The notes under the pieces were generated by a model, which made no database searches, was not told the DNA's origin, and saw only the letters and a list, made by a program, of their open reading frames with translations. A stretch of 64,000 nucleotides of DNA from Aliiroseovarius sp. F47248L (GTDB lineage Bacteria; Pseudomonadota; Alphaproteobacteria; Rhodobacterales; Rhodobacteraceae), in NCBI RefSeq assembly GCF_023016085.1, contig NZ_JALKBF010000001.1, positions 1,302,001-1,366,000 on the forward strand, in the 5' to 3' direction. This document shows positions 46,367-58,903 of the stretch, piece after piece; the first letter of the stretch is position 1, and every line of letters starts with the position of its first letter. A program made the position numbers and the translations under genes.

Positions 46367-47515
46367 TCATTTACGAATGGATTGCTCGGCGGGATAACCA
46401 GCCAGGAAACGCGCGTTCAGGATCAAAACCCAAGTCAGGATCGCGCCAACTTGATGGGTAATCGCCACATGCAGGGGTGAGGCCTGCAAGACCGTGGTGA
46501 TGCCCAGCACCACCTGACCCAGCACCATTAACGTGGCAAGGGTGAAACCCGACCGAACCATCTGGTTGCCTGACCGCCGCGAAACGCGCCACGTGACAAT
46601 GGCGAAGACCAACAGCAGATAGCCAGTGATCCGATGCATGAATTGCACAAGCCCCGCGTTTTCAAAGAAGTTGCGCCAGATCGGGGAAAGGTCAAACGCA
46701 TCAGGCGGGAAGAACTGACCTGCCATCCACGGCCAATCAACAAAGCTGCGGCCCGCGTCAATCCCGGCAACCAACGCGCCCAGAAGTATCTGCAACAGCG
46801 CCAGATGCATAAGACCAGTGCTCATCCCGAACAATTTTGCCTCGCGCCCGCGACGCGCGGCCATCAGGCTCGCCTCTTTCCGGCCCAGCATCAGTACATA
46901 CCACGCGATCAGCCCCAAAATGACAAAGGCCAACCCCAAATGTATGGCCAGACGGTAGGACGCGACATCGACGCGATCCCCTGACAAGCCAGAAGACACC
47001 ATCCACCAGCCGATTGCCCCCTGCGCGCCACCAAGCGCGCCTAGAAACAACAACCGCCCAGTCCAGCCATTGGGGATCTTCCGTGCAGCCAAAAGGCCAA
47101 AGAAACCAACCGCCCAGACCAGGCCAATGAACCGACCCAACTGACGATGACCCCATTCCCACCAATAGATGGATTTGAACTCGGCGACGTCCATGCCGGT
47201 GTTTTGCAACTTGAATTCTGGAATTTGCTGGTACTTCTCAAACTCCGTCACCCAATCGGCGTCATTCATCGGTGGCATCGCTCCGGTAATGGGCGCCCAT
47301 TCGGTGATCGACAGACCCGAATCCGTCAGCCGTGTCAGCCCGCCAACGACAACCATCATCGCGACCAACGCAAACAGAAGCATCAGCCACAAGCGCACGG
47401 CCCCACGCGACGCGCCTCCGCCTGAACCCCGTTCAATCGCGCCCGCTTTTGGCGCGGTGCGCGACGCGGTGCTGTCGTCACTGACTTCTTCAAAAATGCT
47501 GCGGGGTTTGGACAT
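46367..47515 (-). CDS. ctaA: Heme A synthase (COX15/CtaA)
   Basis: Converts heme O to heme A for cytochrome oxidase. 382 aa with eight predicted helices. An N-terminal cytoplasmic tail (about 1-38) is followed by the signature VGGLTRLTDSGLSITEWAPITG. The heme-ligand His residues are in WEWGHRQLGRFIGLVW and FMHRITGYLL and the C-terminal THQVGAILTW. No Cys pair is seen in the extracellular loop, as expected for the alphaproteobacterial/mitochondrial type. It is divergent from gyrA. Confidence 0.95.
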   Translation of the reverse strand: MSKPRSIFEEVSDDSTASRTAPKAGAIERGSGGGASRGAVRLWLMLLFALVAMMVVVGGLTRLTDSGLSITEWAPITGAMPPMNDADWVTEFEKYQQIPEFKLQNTGMDVAEFKSIYWWEWGHRQLGRFIGLVWAVGFFGLLAARKIPNGWTGRLLFLGALGGAQGAIGWWMVSSGLSGDRVDVASYRLAIHLGLAFVILGLIAWYVLMLGRKEASLMAARRGREAKLFGMSTGLMHLALLQILLGALVAGIDAGRSFVDWPWMAGQFFPPDAFDLSPIWRNFFENAGLVQFMHRITGYLLLVFAIVTWRVSRRSGNQMVRSGFTLATLMVLGQVVLGITTVLQASPLHVAITHQVGAILTWVLILNARFLAGYPAEQSIRK

Positions 47516-47711
47516 TCGGCTCTCCCATAGGCTTTCGCGCGATACTCGTTTACTTGGTCAAGATTGCCAAGGGGGCAAGCCCTAAGAAAATCCGTGAAAT
47601 TCCGCTGGTTTCCGGGACAAATCCAGTCCTTTCGGTTGCCCCTGCCATCAGGCCGATGATATAGTTTCCCGAACTAGATATAGTGTGAAACGCACCAAAA
47701 CGGCGGACAAC

Positions 47712-50462
47712 GTGACAGACACCCCAGAACCCCCTGAGCAGACAGGCGAATTGCCGCCTGAACGACCCCATTACGACGGTCCCCAGATCTCGATCGAAGA
47801 GGAGATGAAGACCTCCTATCTCGATTATGCGATGAGCGTGATCGTCAGCCGGGCAATTCCTGATCTGCGCGACGGTCTGAAACCCGTTCACCGGCGTATT
47901 CTTTATGCGATGTACGGGACGGGCAACACGCACGACAAACCCTATCGAAAATCGGCCCGCCCAGTTGGCGATACGATGGGGAAGTATCACCCACACGGCG
48001 ATTCAGCGATATATGACGCGTTGGTACGGATGGCGCAGCCGTTTTCCATGTCTCTGCCGCTTTTGGATGGTCAGGGGAACTTTGGCTCGATGGACGGCGA
48101 TAATGCCGCCGCCATGCGATACACAGAAGTGCGGATGGACAAGCCTGCCGCCTCGCTTCTGGCGGATATCGAAAAAGATACAGTCGATTTTCAAGACAAT
48201 TACGACGGCAAAGACCTTGAGCCGACCGTCCTGCCTGCTCGTTTCCCGAACATGCTGGTCAACGGCGCAGGTGGTATTGCGGTTGGTATGGCCACCAATA
48301 TTCCGCCCCACAATCTGGGAGAGGTCGTAGACGCCACGCTCGCGCTGATCGAAAACCCGGACCTGACGTCTGAGGGGCTGATGGAGTATGTGCCGGGCCC
48401 CGATTTCCCGACAGGTGGTATCATGCTGGGCCGGTCCGGTGCGCGAAAGGCGTATCTGGAAGGGCGTGGCAGCGTCATCATGCGTGCCAAGACCCGGATC
48501 GAAGAGATCCGCAAGGACCGTTACGCTATCGTGCTGGATGAAATTCCCTATCAGGTGAACAAGGCCACGATGATCGAAAAGATCGCTGAACTTGTGCGTG
48601 ACAAGCGGATCGAAGGCATTTCAGCCGTTCAGGATGAAAGCGACCGGATCGGGGTTCGTGTGGTGGTCGAGTTGAAGCGCGACGCGACACCAGAGGTCGT
48701 GTTGAACCAACTGTTCCGCTTCACGCCGATGCAAACCTCGTTCGGCTGCAACATGCTGGCCCTGAACGGCGGTCGCCCCGAACAGCTGACCTTGCGCGAT
48801 TTTCTAAGCTATTTCATTAGCTTCCGTGAAGAAGTTGTCACACGTCGCACGGCGTTTGAACTGCGCAAGGCGCGTGAGCGCAGCCATGTGCTGTGCGGTC
48901 TGGCCGTGGCCGTCACCAATGTGGACGAAGTTGTGGCAACCATTCGTGCGTCGCATGACCCGGCAGATGCCCGCGCCAAGCTGATGGAACGTCGCTGGCC
49001 CGCCCATGACATCGCGGAATACATCCAGCTCATTGATGATCCAACCCACAAGATGAACGAGGACGGGACTTATAACCTGTCTGAAACACAGGCCCGCGCG
49101 ATCCTAGAGTTGCGCCTGCAGCGTCTGACTGCCATGGGTGTGAAAGAGGTCACAGACGAACTTCAAGACCTTGCCGCAAAGATCAGAGATTACTTGGATA
49201 TTCTGCGGTCGCGTGAGCGCATCATGGCGATTATTTCGGACGAGCTTACCGAGGTGAAGGAAGCTTACGCCGTGCCACGCCGGACCGAGATCGTCGACTG
49301 GTCCGGTGACATGGACGACGAAGATCTGATCGAACGCGAAGACATGGTTGTGACCATCACCGCTAGCGGTTGGGCCAAGCGAACCCCACTGGCCGATTTC
49401 CGCGCGCAAAAACGCGGTGGCAAAGGTCTGTCGGGAATGCAGACCAAGGATGAGGACGCAATCACAACGCTGTTTGTCGCCAATACGCATACGCAGCTTT
49501 TGTTCTTCACAGATGACGGCATGGCGTACAAGCTGAAGACCTGGCGCCTGCCGCAGGGTGGCCGGACCGCCAAAGGCAAGCCATTGGTCAATATCCTTCC
49601 GATCCCCACGGGGGTTTCGATCGCCGCTATCCTGCCCGTCGACCGGGATGAAAAGGATTGGGACGACCTGCAAATCGTCTTCGCTACCTCCAAAGGTTCG
49701 GTGCGCCGCAACCGTCTGTCAGATTTCACCAACGTGATGCGCAATGGCAAAATCGCGATGAAGTTTGAGGGCGATGACGAAGGAACCCGCCTGATCAATG
49801 CCCGGATTTGTGACGAGAATGATGACGTGATGCTGGTCACCTCTGGCGGGCGCGCAATTCGTTTCCCAGTGACCGATGTACGTGTGTTCAATTCGCGCTC
49901 CTCAACCGGTGTGCGCGGGATCAAGCTTGTAAACGCCGGAGATGAGGTCATCTCGGCTTCGGTTATCCGCCATTTTGAAGCTACTCCTGACGAACGCACA
50001 GCCTTCATCAGACGTTTCCGGACTGAATTGGGCAGTGACGCCGCTGACGAGGAAAACGGTGAGATTTCAGGCGATTTGCCCGAAGAACGCTATCAGGAAA
50101 TGCTTGCGGCAAACGATCTTCTTGTCACGATCAACAAGGGTGGCATCGGCAACCTCAATTCCAGCCATGACTACCGCGTCAGCGGACGTGGCGGCCAGGG
50201 TGTGGCTGCCATGAAAGGCGGTGAGATCATCGCCTGCTTCCCGATTGAGATCGACGACCAGATCATGCTGGCCACCTCGAAAGGCCAGTCGATCCGCTGC
50301 CCGGTCAACGGCATCAGCTTCCGTTCGCGCGGGGCTGGCGGCGTCAAAGTGTTCAACACCGGCAAAGGGGAAGAGGTCGTGTCGGTCGCTCGGATCGCCG
50401 AAAAATCCGAGGATGAAGACAGCGAAAGCGAGACAAACGACGCCACGGGCAGCGAAAGCTGA
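47712..50462 (+). CDS. gyrA: DNA gyrase subunit A
   Basis: 916 aa from the GTG at 47712 ([10 protein letters not shown]). The breakage-reunion domain has the catalytic Tyr in [10 protein letters not shown]. The quinolone-determining loop reads [21 protein letters not shown], with Ser and Asp at the two resistance positions, so the sensitive state. The C-terminal beta-pinwheel includes the GyrA-box [11 protein letters not shown]. An acidic tail ends the chain ([14 protein letters not shown]). A GTG nine codons upstream (47685) is an alternative. It is divergent from ctaA with a nearly 200-bp gap and closely followed by a VOC gene. Confidence 0.96.
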   Translation: MTDTPEPPEQTGELPPERPHYDGPQISIEEEMKTSYLDYAMSVIVSRAIPDLRDGLKPVHRRILYAMYGTGNTHDKPYRKSARPVGDTMGKYHPHGDSAIYDALVRMAQPFSMSLPLLDGQGNFGSMDGDNAAAMRYTEVRMDKPAASLLADIEKDTVDFQDNYDGKDLEPTVLPARFPNMLVNGAGGIAVGMATNIPPHNLGEVVDATLALIENPDLTSEGLMEYVPGPDFPTGGIMLGRSGARKAYLEGRGSVIMRAKTRIEEIRKDRYAIVLDEIPYQVNKATMIEKIAELVRDKRIEGISAVQDESDRIGVRVVVELKRDATPEVVLNQLFRFTPMQTSFGCNMLALNGGRPEQLTLRDFLSYFISFREEVVTRRTAFELRKARERSHVLCGLAVAVTNVDEVVATIRASHDPADARAKLMERRWPAHDIAEYIQLIDDPTHKMNEDGTYNLSETQARAILELRLQRLTAMGVKEVTDELQDLAAKIRDYLDILRSRERIMAIISDELTEVKEAYAVPRRTEIVDWSGDMDDEDLIEREDMVVTITASGWAKRTPLADFRAQKRGGKGLSGMQTKDEDAITTLFVANTHTQLLFFTDDGMAYKLKTWRLPQGGRTAKGKPLVNILPIPTGVSIAAILPVDRDEKDWDDLQIVFATSKGSVRRNRLSDFTNVMRNGKIAMKFEGDDEGTRLINARICDENDDVMLVTSGGRAIRFPVTDVRVFNSRSSTGVRGIKLVNAGDEVISASVIRHFEATPDERTAFIRRFRTELGSDAADEENGEISGDLPEERYQEMLAANDLLVTINKGGIGNLNSSHDYRVSGRGGQGVAAMKGGEIIACFPIEIDDQIMLATSKGQSIRCPVNGISFRSRGAGGVKVFNTGKGEEVVSVARIAEKSEDEDSESETNDATGSES

Positions 50463-50466
50463 TCCC

Positions 50467-50856
50467 GTGGCAAACCGTTTGGCTCTGGTTGCCTTCCTGA
50501 CAGATGACTATGACCGTGCGATTGCTTGGTTCCGCGATGTATTGCGGTTCGAGCTGCTGGAAGATACCGACATGGGCGGCGGCAAACGTTGGGTGCGCAT
50601 GGCCCCGACTTCTGATGCAGACACCGCCTTTCTGATTGCCAAGGCCGCGGGCGAACAAGTAAAATTCATTGGTAAACAGGCGGGCGGTCGCGTCGGCCAC
50701 TTCCTGTTTACCAATGATTTCGACGCGATGGTTGCGCATATACGGACGCAGGGCGTCACCTTCCGTGAAGCTCCTCGCGACGAGCCGTATGGCAAGGTTG
50801 TGGTGTTTGAGGATCTGCACGGCAACCCATGGGATTTAATACAACCAAAGCCGTAA
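50467..50856 (+). CDS. VOC family protein
   Basis: A 129-aa glyoxalase-like protein. It begins with a GTG only 4 bp after the gyrA stop ([30 protein letters not shown]). The second half, [49 protein letters not shown], contains the typical [13 protein letters not shown] motif with a Glu ligand. It is probably cotranscribed with gyrA. The ribosome site is weak. The substrate is unknown. Confidence 0.83.
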   Translation: MANRLALVAFLTDDYDRAIAWFRDVLRFELLEDTDMGGGKRWVRMAPTSDADTAFLIAKAAGEQVKFIGKQAGGRVGHFLFTNDFDAMVAHIRTQGVTFREAPRDEPYGKVVVFEDLHGNPWDLIQPKP

Positions 50857-50899
50857 TCCTGCCCTTCCCTTTGGCTCGATGATCGCCTATCTGCACCCC

Positions 50900-52246
50900 A
50901 TGACTGACAAAACATTGCACATCGTGGGCGGCGGCATGGCCGGGTCCGAGGCCGCATGGCAAGCCGCACATATGGGCGTGGACGTGGTCCTGCATGAAAT
51001 GCGACCAAAGGTTGAAACCTTCGCCCATCAGACCGGCGATTTTGCTGAGATGGTATGTTCGAACTCGTTTCGCTCGGATGATGACGAACAAAACGCGGTC
51101 GGGCTTCTGCACTGGGAAATGCGCCAGGCAAATGGGCTGATCATGTCCAGCGCCGATCAGAACCGCTTGCCTGCTGGTGGTGCGCTTGCCGTGGATCGCG
51201 AAGCGTTCGCGCAATACGTGACGGAAAAGCTGCGCGCCTTGCCAAATGTGCGCGTCGAATATGGCGAGATCAGCACGTTGCCAACAGACGGGCATTGGAT
51301 TTTCGCCACAGGTCCCCTGACCTCACCCGCGCTTGGCGAAGCGATTGCGCGCGAAACCGGCACCGACCGATTGGCCTTTTTCGACGCCATCGCCCCTATT
51401 GTCTATGCAGACAGCATCGACATGGACGTGGTTTGGGCGCAATCGCGCTATGACAAGGGCGAGACGGAAGCAGAGCAAAAGGCTTACCTGAACTGCCCGA
51501 TGACCAAAGAACAGTACGAGGGGTTTATCGACGCGCTTCTCACTGCTGACAAAACCGAGTTTCACGACGGCGAAACCGCCACCTATTTCGACGGCTGCCT
51601 ACCAATCGAGGTAATGGCTGAGCGCGGCCGTGAAACCCTTCGATTTGGTCCAATGAAACCAGTCGGTTTGACCAACGCGTATAAGCCAGAAGACAAACCC
51701 TATGCGGTGGTTCAGCTTCGCCGTGATAACGCATTGGGAACACTGTATAATATTGTCGGATTTCAGACAAAGATGAAATACGGCGCACAGACCGACGTGT
51801 TCAAAATGATCCCCGGTCTGGAGAACGCATCCTTTGCACGTTTGGGCGGAATCCATCGCAATACGTTCATGAACTCGCCCACCCTGCTCGACAGCCAGAT
51901 GCGCTTGAAATCGCGCCCCAACCTTCGCTTCGCGGGTCAGGTGACAGGGGTCGAGGGCTATGTGGAAAGTGCAGCTATGGGTCTTCTGGCAGGGCGTCTG
52001 GCCGCCGCCGAGCTGCTGGGGCTGGACCTGCCCGATGTGCCGCAGGACACCGCCATGGGCGCGCTGATCCATCACATCACCGGCGGGGCCGAGGCAAAAT
52101 CCTTTCAACCGATGAATGTCAATTTCGGGCTGTTTCGCCCGGTCGACGGGCTGAAAGGCGGGCGGCGCGGGCGCAAAGATCGCTACAAGGCCTATACTGA
52201 TCGCGCCAAGGCCGCATGGGTCGACTGGCTTGGAAATCACGCATAA
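50900..52246 (+). CDS. trmFO: tRNA (uracil-54-C5)-methyltransferase TrmFO
   Basis: FADH2- and methylenetetrahydrofolate-dependent enzyme that makes ribothymidine-54 in tRNA. 448 aa from [12 protein letters not shown]. The dinucleotide-binding motif is [14 protein letters not shown] (about 7-20); signatures [11 protein letters not shown], with the conserved Cys, and [16 protein letters not shown], with the second Cys, follow. [22 protein letters not shown] is the FAD-end motif. Its in-frame upstream start at 50879 is less likely. It lies 14 bp upstream of gluQ. Confidence 0.95.
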   Translation: MTDKTLHIVGGGMAGSEAAWQAAHMGVDVVLHEMRPKVETFAHQTGDFAEMVCSNSFRSDDDEQNAVGLLHWEMRQANGLIMSSADQNRLPAGGALAVDREAFAQYVTEKLRALPNVRVEYGEISTLPTDGHWIFATGPLTSPALGEAIARETGTDRLAFFDAIAPIVYADSIDMDVVWAQSRYDKGETEAEQKAYLNCPMTKEQYEGFIDALLTADKTEFHDGETATYFDGCLPIEVMAERGRETLRFGPMKPVGLTNAYKPEDKPYAVVQLRRDNALGTLYNIVGFQTKMKYGAQTDVFKMIPGLENASFARLGGIHRNTFMNSPTLLDSQMRLKSRPNLRFAGQVTGVEGYVESAAMGLLAGRLAAAELLGLDLPDVPQDTAMGALIHHITGGAEAKSFQPMNVNFGLFRPVDGLKGGRRGRKDRYKAYTDRAKAAWVDWLGNHA

Positions 52247-52260
52247 AGTTCTGGGTGCAT

Positions 52261-53103
52261 ATGACGGAATTCATTACACGATTTGCACCCAGCCCCACCG
52301 GACCACTGCATCTAGGCCATGCCTATTCCGCGATGCTGTGTCACGACATGGCGCGCGCAGCCCAGGGTCAGTTCCGTCTACGAATGGAGGATACGGACCT
52401 GCAACGCAGCAAACCCGAATGGGACGCCCTGATCCGCAAGGATCTGATCTGGCTGGATCTCAATTGGGATGGACCAGTGCTGCGCCAATCCGAACAGCTC
52501 ACCTCCTACGACACCTATCTCGCTCAGTTGGAAGCACGCGACCTTCTCTACCCCTGCTCCTGCAGCCGCGCCGACATACGCGCCGCCCTCACTGCCCCGC
52601 AGGAGGGCCACCCGCACGAGGTCTATCCCGGCACTTGCAAAACCCGCGCCATGTCCGACCGAAAGCCCGGTGACGCGCTGCGCCTACACCTTAACCGCGC
52701 GTTGGCCCTGCAGGCCAATGCCCTTCCGACTTTTCACGAGACAGGTGTTAAACATCAAGGCATCCACCTGATCGACCCCGATCAAGCTGTGCAGAAAATC
52801 GGAGATGTGGTCCTGTCGCGCAAGGGCGAAGACATCATTGCCTATTTCCTTGCATCAGCCATCGACGACGCCGCACAAGGCATCACACATGTGATCCGTG
52901 GCGAAGACCTGTTCGACTTTACCGCCATTCAAGTGATCCTGCTCACCCTTCTGAACCTACCGGTGCCCACCTATCATCACCACCGGCTGATCAGGGATGA
53001 AGATGGCAAGCGGCTTGCCAAACGGGATGACGCCCGTGCCATCTCAACCTACCGGGACGACGGAAAGTCACCTTTCGACATTCGCAAGATGGTTGGTCTC
53101 TGA
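52261..53103 (+). CDS. gluQ: Glutamyl-Q tRNA(Asp) synthetase
   Basis: A 280-aa GluRS-like catalytic domain that attaches Glu to queuosine-34 of tRNA(Asp). The HIGH-like motif is PSPTGPLHLGHAYSA, the KMSKS equivalent is GKRLAKRDDA, and a zinc-type Cys cluster appears in CSCSRADI and YPGTCK. It lacks the anticodon-binding domain of full GluRS, which fits GluQ. It follows trmFO closely; both are tRNA-modifying genes. Confidence 0.93.
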   Translation: MTEFITRFAPSPTGPLHLGHAYSAMLCHDMARAAQGQFRLRMEDTDLQRSKPEWDALIRKDLIWLDLNWDGPVLRQSEQLTSYDTYLAQLEARDLLYPCSCSRADIRAALTAPQEGHPHEVYPGTCKTRAMSDRKPGDALRLHLNRALALQANALPTFHETGVKHQGIHLIDPDQAVQKIGDVVLSRKGEDIIAYFLASAIDDAAQGITHVIRGEDLFDFTAIQVILLTLLNLPVPTYHHHRLIRDEDGKRLAKRDDARAISTYRDDGKSPFDIRKMVGL

Positions 53104-53146
53104 CCGCATCTCTGTTTCTTCTGGCTGAAAAATATCCTGCGGGGGT

Positions 53147-53167
53147 CTGGGGGTGCAAAACCCCCAG
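53147..53167 (+). terminator. Stem-loop between gluQ and hisI
   Basis: CTGGGGG (53147-53153) with CCCCCAG (53161-53167) and a 7-nt loop TGCAAAA. It lies between the convergent stops of gluQ and hisI. No T-run, but this kind of C/G-rich hairpin is a common terminator form in Rhodobacterales. Confidence 0.6.
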
Positions 53168-53175
53168 TGCAAAGC

Positions 53176-53535
53176 TCAGATCATGGGCGCCATGATCTCT
53201 ACTTCATCCCCGTCCTGGACAGATGTATAGAAACAACTGCGCCGGTTTGTGTGACAGGCTGGCCCGGTCTGCCGGACCTTCACAAGCAGGCAATCGCGGT
53301 CACAATCGAAGCAGAATTCGACCAATTCCTGCACATGGCCTGATGTTTCGCCCTTCACCCAGAACGCTTGCCGCGAGCGCGACCAATAAGTGACGCGTTT
53401 TGTCGAAAGTGTACGTTCCACAGCCTTGGCATTCATCCAGGCCATCATCAACACATCCCCTGTTTCTGCATCCTGTGCAATGGCAGGTATCAGTTCTTTA
53501 TCGTCAAATTTCAAACTTCCTGTATCGAATTTCAT
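53176..53535 (-). CDS. hisI: Phosphoribosyl-AMP cyclohydrolase
   Basis: Third step of histidine biosynthesis. 119 aa from [10 protein letters not shown], the normal size for a stand-alone HisI. The metal site is in [31 protein letters not shown], with the conserved Cys and Asp residues, and the early [10 protein letters not shown] and [17 protein letters not shown] blocks are canonical. It is divergent from the IscU-like gene by 71 bp. Confidence 0.96.
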   Translation of the reverse strand: MKFDTGSLKFDDKELIPAIAQDAETGDVLMMAWMNAKAVERTLSTKRVTYWSRSRQAFWVKGETSGHVQELVEFCFDCDRDCLLVKVRQTGPACHTNRRSCFYTSVQDGDEVEIMAPMI

Positions 53536-53606
53536 GGCCTGTCCTTTCCAATCTCCTACCCACACCCTATGTAGACCGGGATACCGCTGCGGAAAAGGCA
53601 GGACGA

Positions 53607-54038
53607 ATGAGCGATAGCGACCTTATCAAACTCTATTCAAAACAAATCCTAGCCTTGGCCACGGAAATTCCTCATCTAGGCACCCTTGAAGACGCCGAGG
53701 GCGAGGCCAAAGCCCGCTCTCCGCTGTGCGGCTCAACCGTGACGGTCGGTTTGGCACTGGCCGATGGAAAAGTTTCCCGTTTTGCACAGAACGTAAAAGC
53801 CTGCGCGCTGGGTCAGGCGTCGGCCGCCGTTCTTGGCAAGGTCGTGATCGGGCTTGACCGCACGACGTTACAACAGGGCCGCGACGCGTTGCATGCGATG
53901 CTGACAAAGAACGGCCCCGTTCCTTCTGCCCCTTTCGATGGATACGAAGTTCTGCTTCCAGCTCGTGATTTTAAAAACCGCCACGCCTCGATCCTTTTAC
54001 CTTTTGACGCCACGCTCAACGCGATCGACGCCTCATAA
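53607..54038 (+). CDS. IscU/NifU-like iron-sulfur scaffold protein
   Basis: A 143-aa protein of the IscU/NifU N-terminal type. The ligand-like residues are the Cys in [11 protein letters not shown] and the Cys in [13 protein letters not shown]; the third ligand position near the end is not obvious (the AIDAS C-terminus lacks the usual HCSxLAxxA), so it may be a diverged scaffold. AGGA precedes the ATG. The stop codon overlaps a minus-strand T-run of a terminator. It is not close to the suf operon. Confidence 0.8.
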   Translation: MSDSDLIKLYSKQILALATEIPHLGTLEDAEGEAKARSPLCGSTVTVGLALADGKVSRFAQNVKACALGQASAAVLGKVVIGLDRTTLQQGRDALHAMLTKNGPVPSAPFDGYEVLLPARDFKNRHASILLPFDATLNAIDAS

Positions 54039-54072
54039 AAAAAACCGCCGCACTCCTGGCAGGGAGGCGGCG
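54037..54072 (-). terminator. Intrinsic terminator on the minus strand
   Basis: On the minus strand: CGCCGC, CTCC, 6-nt loop, GGAG, 1-nt bulge, GCGGCG (arms 54067-54072/54063-54066 and 54053-54056/54046-54051). Then G-G-T8 (the T-run is 54044-54037). It would end a transcript coming from the small-protein gene at 54227-54349, about 155 bp after that stop. Confidence 0.88.
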
Positions 54073-54226
54073 ACAGTTGCGGCTCGGGATAATCCGTTCG
54101 GGTGCAGGAATGAGGCAGAAGCACCGAAACGAGGGACAGGCGACGGGCAGTGAACCGTCTGGACGCATCGATATTGGGACATGATGCTAAGTCCGGACCC
54201 TGAGCTGGCAGAAACTTGGTTTGGGG

Positions 54227-54349
54227 TCAGATCACCCCCGGCAGATGCAGCGCGCCAAACAGCACGACAAGCAGGGACATACCCCCTATTGCATCCTGCC
54301 AAATGGTGGCGGACGAACGGGCCAATGCGGTTTTCACGTCATTCAACAT
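54227..54349 (-). CDS. Small membrane protein (40 aa), putatively SOS-controlled
   Basis: Too short for usual ORF cut-offs, but well supported. The ATG at 54349 has a perfect AGGAG 7 nt upstream. The 40-aa peptide begins MLNDVKTALARSSATIW and ends with one hydrophobic helix, GGMSLLVVLFGALHLPGVI (about 22-40), a single-pass membrane anchor. It has its own minus-strand terminator (54037-54072), and 92-126 bp upstream stand four GAAC repeats including an exact GAAC-N7-GAAC alphaproteobacterial LexA box. This resembles SOS-induced small division inhibitors such as Caulobacter SidA in size and topology, but no sequence homology is claimed. Confidence 0.72.
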   Translation of the reverse strand: MLNDVKTALARSSATIWQDAIGGMSLLVVLFGALHLPGVI

Positions 54350-54440
54350 GGATCAACTCCTGCTCTCTACTCTGGTGGCATCTTCGCGCTGCCATCCTTT
54401 TGTTGCCCTTTTGTTCGCATATTCCTAACCCGCCTGTAAA

Positions 54441-54475
54441 GAACTTTTTAAGAACATTTGTGAACTTTTGTGAAC
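54441..54475 (-). promoter_or_regulatory. SOS/LexA-type repeat array (four GAAC repeats)
   Basis: GAAC at 54441-54444, 54452-54455, 54462-54465 and 54472-54475. The first pair has the exact N7 spacing of the alphaproteobacterial LexA box (GTTC-N7-GTTC on the other strand); the next two gaps are N6. Repeats every 10-11 bp place them on one face of the helix. They lie between the recG stop and the 40-aa gene. Confidence 0.65.
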
Positions 54476-54482
54476 AAAGCCC

Positions 54483-56573
54483 TTAACCCACTGAAATCAA
54501 ACGAATCGCTTCGTCCTGTCGCATCAGCCACAAAAGCACGCGCGCTGCGTGCCCCCGTGGCGTGGTCAAGTCCGGGTCTTGTTGCAGCAACAGCCGCGCG
54601 TCTTTCTGTGCCACAGCCATCAGCCCCGCCTGATGTTCCAGATCACCGACCCAGAAGCGCGGCAGACCGGATTGCGCCGTGCCCAGCACGTCGCCCGCCC
54701 CGCGCATCTCCAGATCGGCTTCGGAAATCACGAAGCCATCCTCGGTGTCACGCATCACCGCCAGCCGTTTCTCGCCGCCTTCAGTCAGGGGTGGCTGATA
54801 CATCAACAGGCAGGTCGAAGCCGCCTGCCCCCGCCCCACGCGCCCGCGCAACTGGTGCAGTTGCGCCAGCCCGAAGTGCTCGGCCCGTTCGATCACCATG
54901 ATCGAGGCATTGGGCACGTCCACCCCGACTTCGATTACCGTTGTCGCGACCAGCAGCTTGGTCTTGCCCGCGACGAAATCCGCCATTGCCGCGTCTTTTT
55001 CCGCAGGCGGCATCTGGCCATGGACCATGCCCACGATGCCTTCGCCCAAGGTCGCGCGCAGATATTTGAACCGTTCCTCGGCGGCGGTCAGGTCCATGAC
55101 CTCGCTTTCTTCGACCAACGGGCAGACCCAGTAAGCCTGCGCGCCATCGGCCATCGCGCGGCGCAGGCGTTCAACCACCTCGTCGATCCGGCCAGAAGAC
55201 ACCAGAACCGTCTTGATCGGTTTGCGCCCGGGTGGCTTCTCATCCAGGACCGAGACATCCATATCCCCATATTGCGCCAGCGCGAGGCTGCGCGGAATGG
55301 GCGTGGCGGTCATCACCAGAACGTCAGCGGCCTGTCCCTTGGCCCCCAGCTCCATCCGTTGCGAGACGCCAAACCGGTGCTGTTCATCCACGATGGCCAA
55401 CCGAAGGTCATGAAATTCCACGTCTTTCTGGAACACCGCATGGGTACCGACCAGAATGTGAATGTCGCCCTTGGCCAGCGCCTCAAGCTTGGCGCGTCGC
55501 TCGGCCCCCTTGTCGCGCCCGGTCAGGATCTCGACCACGACGCCTGCGGCATCGGCCAGCGGGCGCAGCCCTTCCAGATGTTGACGGGCCAGAATTTCGG
55601 TGGGGGCCATCATGACGCCCTGCCCGCCGGCCTCGACCGCGACCAGCAGCGCCAATAGCGCGACCAGTGTCTTGCCCGACCCCACATCGCCCTGCAACAG
55701 CCGGTTCATCCGCTTGCCCGAGGCCAGATCGGCGCTGATCTCTTCCACCGCGCGGGTCTGGGCGACGGTTGGTTTGTAGGGCAAAGCGGCCAGCACCTTG
55801 GCCTGCAAGTCGCCCGTGCCCACGCTGACCCGCCCTTTGCTGCGCCGCACCTTTGCACGCGCCAGCGCCAGCGTCAGTTGATGGGCGAAAAACTCGTCAT
55901 AGGCCAGCCGGCGACGCGCAGGCGATTGCGGTGACAGATCGTCCGCCCCCTCGGGCGCATGGGCCACCCTGAGTGCCATATGCCAGTCGGGCCAATGTTC
56001 GCGCGCCTTCAATTCCGGGTCGATCCATTCTTTCAGAACGGGCAGCCGCGTCAAAACCTCGCCCACCCCCTTGGCGATCACCCGTCCGGTTACACCGGCT
56101 GTCAAGCGATACACCGGTTCGAAATCTGGAATGCTGGCGGCGTCTTTCGGGGGCACGATGTAATCGGGATGGACGATTTGCAGCTTGCCGTCGAAGCTTT
56201 CGACCTTGCCCGACACCACACGCGTCGCACCTTCCGGCAGTTGTTTGCCAAGCCATGCGCCATTCGCGTGAAAGAACACGAGCTCAAACGTCGTCAGTGC
56301 GTCGCGCACTTCGATCCTGTAAGGCGCGGTTTTTGTGCGTCCCGGCCTGTGCTGCACCACTTCGATCTCGACCGTGGCCATGTCGCCCGGCTGCACCTCG
56401 GTGACCGAGGCGCGGAATTTGCGGTCGATGCCTGCGTGCGGCAGCCAGAACAGAAGGTCGCGCGGCCGTTCAATGCCCAGTGTTTCCATAGCCTTGGCGG
56501 TTTTCTCTCCAATCCCGCCAAGGGTTTCCAGTTCGGCAAACAGGGGAAACAGAATCTCGGGCCGGGTTGCCAT
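54483..56573 (-). CDS. recG: ATP-dependent DNA helicase RecG
   Basis: A 696-aa branch-migration helicase. The N-terminal wedge/OB domain (about 1-180) comes first. Helicase motifs: Walker A GDVGSGKT (near 297), DEQH as VDEQHRFG, TATPIPRS motif III, then motifs IV-VI in VEVGVDVPNASIMVIERAEHFGLAQLHQLRGRVGRG. The C-terminus is typical. It restarts stalled forks and processes D-loops. Its ATG lies 3 bp after the ligA stop, so ligA-recG form an operon. Confidence 0.97.
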   Translation of the reverse strand: MATRPEILFPLFAELETLGGIGEKTAKAMETLGIERPRDLLFWLPHAGIDRKFRASVTEVQPGDMATVEIEVVQHRPGRTKTAPYRIEVRDALTTFELVFFHANGAWLGKQLPEGATRVVSGKVESFDGKLQIVHPDYIVPPKDAASIPDFEPVYRLTAGVTGRVIAKGVGEVLTRLPVLKEWIDPELKAREHWPDWHMALRVAHAPEGADDLSPQSPARRRLAYDEFFAHQLTLALARAKVRRSKGRVSVGTGDLQAKVLAALPYKPTVAQTRAVEEISADLASGKRMNRLLQGDVGSGKTLVALLALLVAVEAGGQGVMMAPTEILARQHLEGLRPLADAAGVVVEILTGRDKGAERRAKLEALAKGDIHILVGTHAVFQKDVEFHDLRLAIVDEQHRFGVSQRMELGAKGQAADVLVMTATPIPRSLALAQYGDMDVSVLDEKPPGRKPIKTVLVSSGRIDEVVERLRRAMADGAQAYWVCPLVEESEVMDLTAAEERFKYLRATLGEGIVGMVHGQMPPAEKDAAMADFVAGKTKLLVATTVIEVGVDVPNASIMVIERAEHFGLAQLHQLRGRVGRGQAASTCLLMYQPPLTEGGEKRLAVMRDTEDGFVISEADLEMRGAGDVLGTAQSGLPRFWVGDLEHQAGLMAVAQKDARLLLQQDPDLTTPRGHAARVLLWLMRQDEAIRLISVG

Positions 56574-56576
56574 GGC

Positions 56577-58781
<2,205 letters not shown>

Positions 58782-58903
58782 TCAGGAAAATGCCTCAGCC
58801 CCTTGAAAACCGCGTGATTCATCGGAATGACCGGCTGTCCCCTATTGCCGACGCCCCGCACAGTGCCTAAGTTTCGCACAGTAACACCGGGGAACGGGTT
58901 TTC

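Noticed and set aside
54073..54226. 4.5S (SRP) RNA near the GTCCGGAC palindrome
   Set aside because: The conserved GGAAGGAAGCA-type loop and the length do not match; the stretch is better explained as the 3' part of the small-protein transcript.
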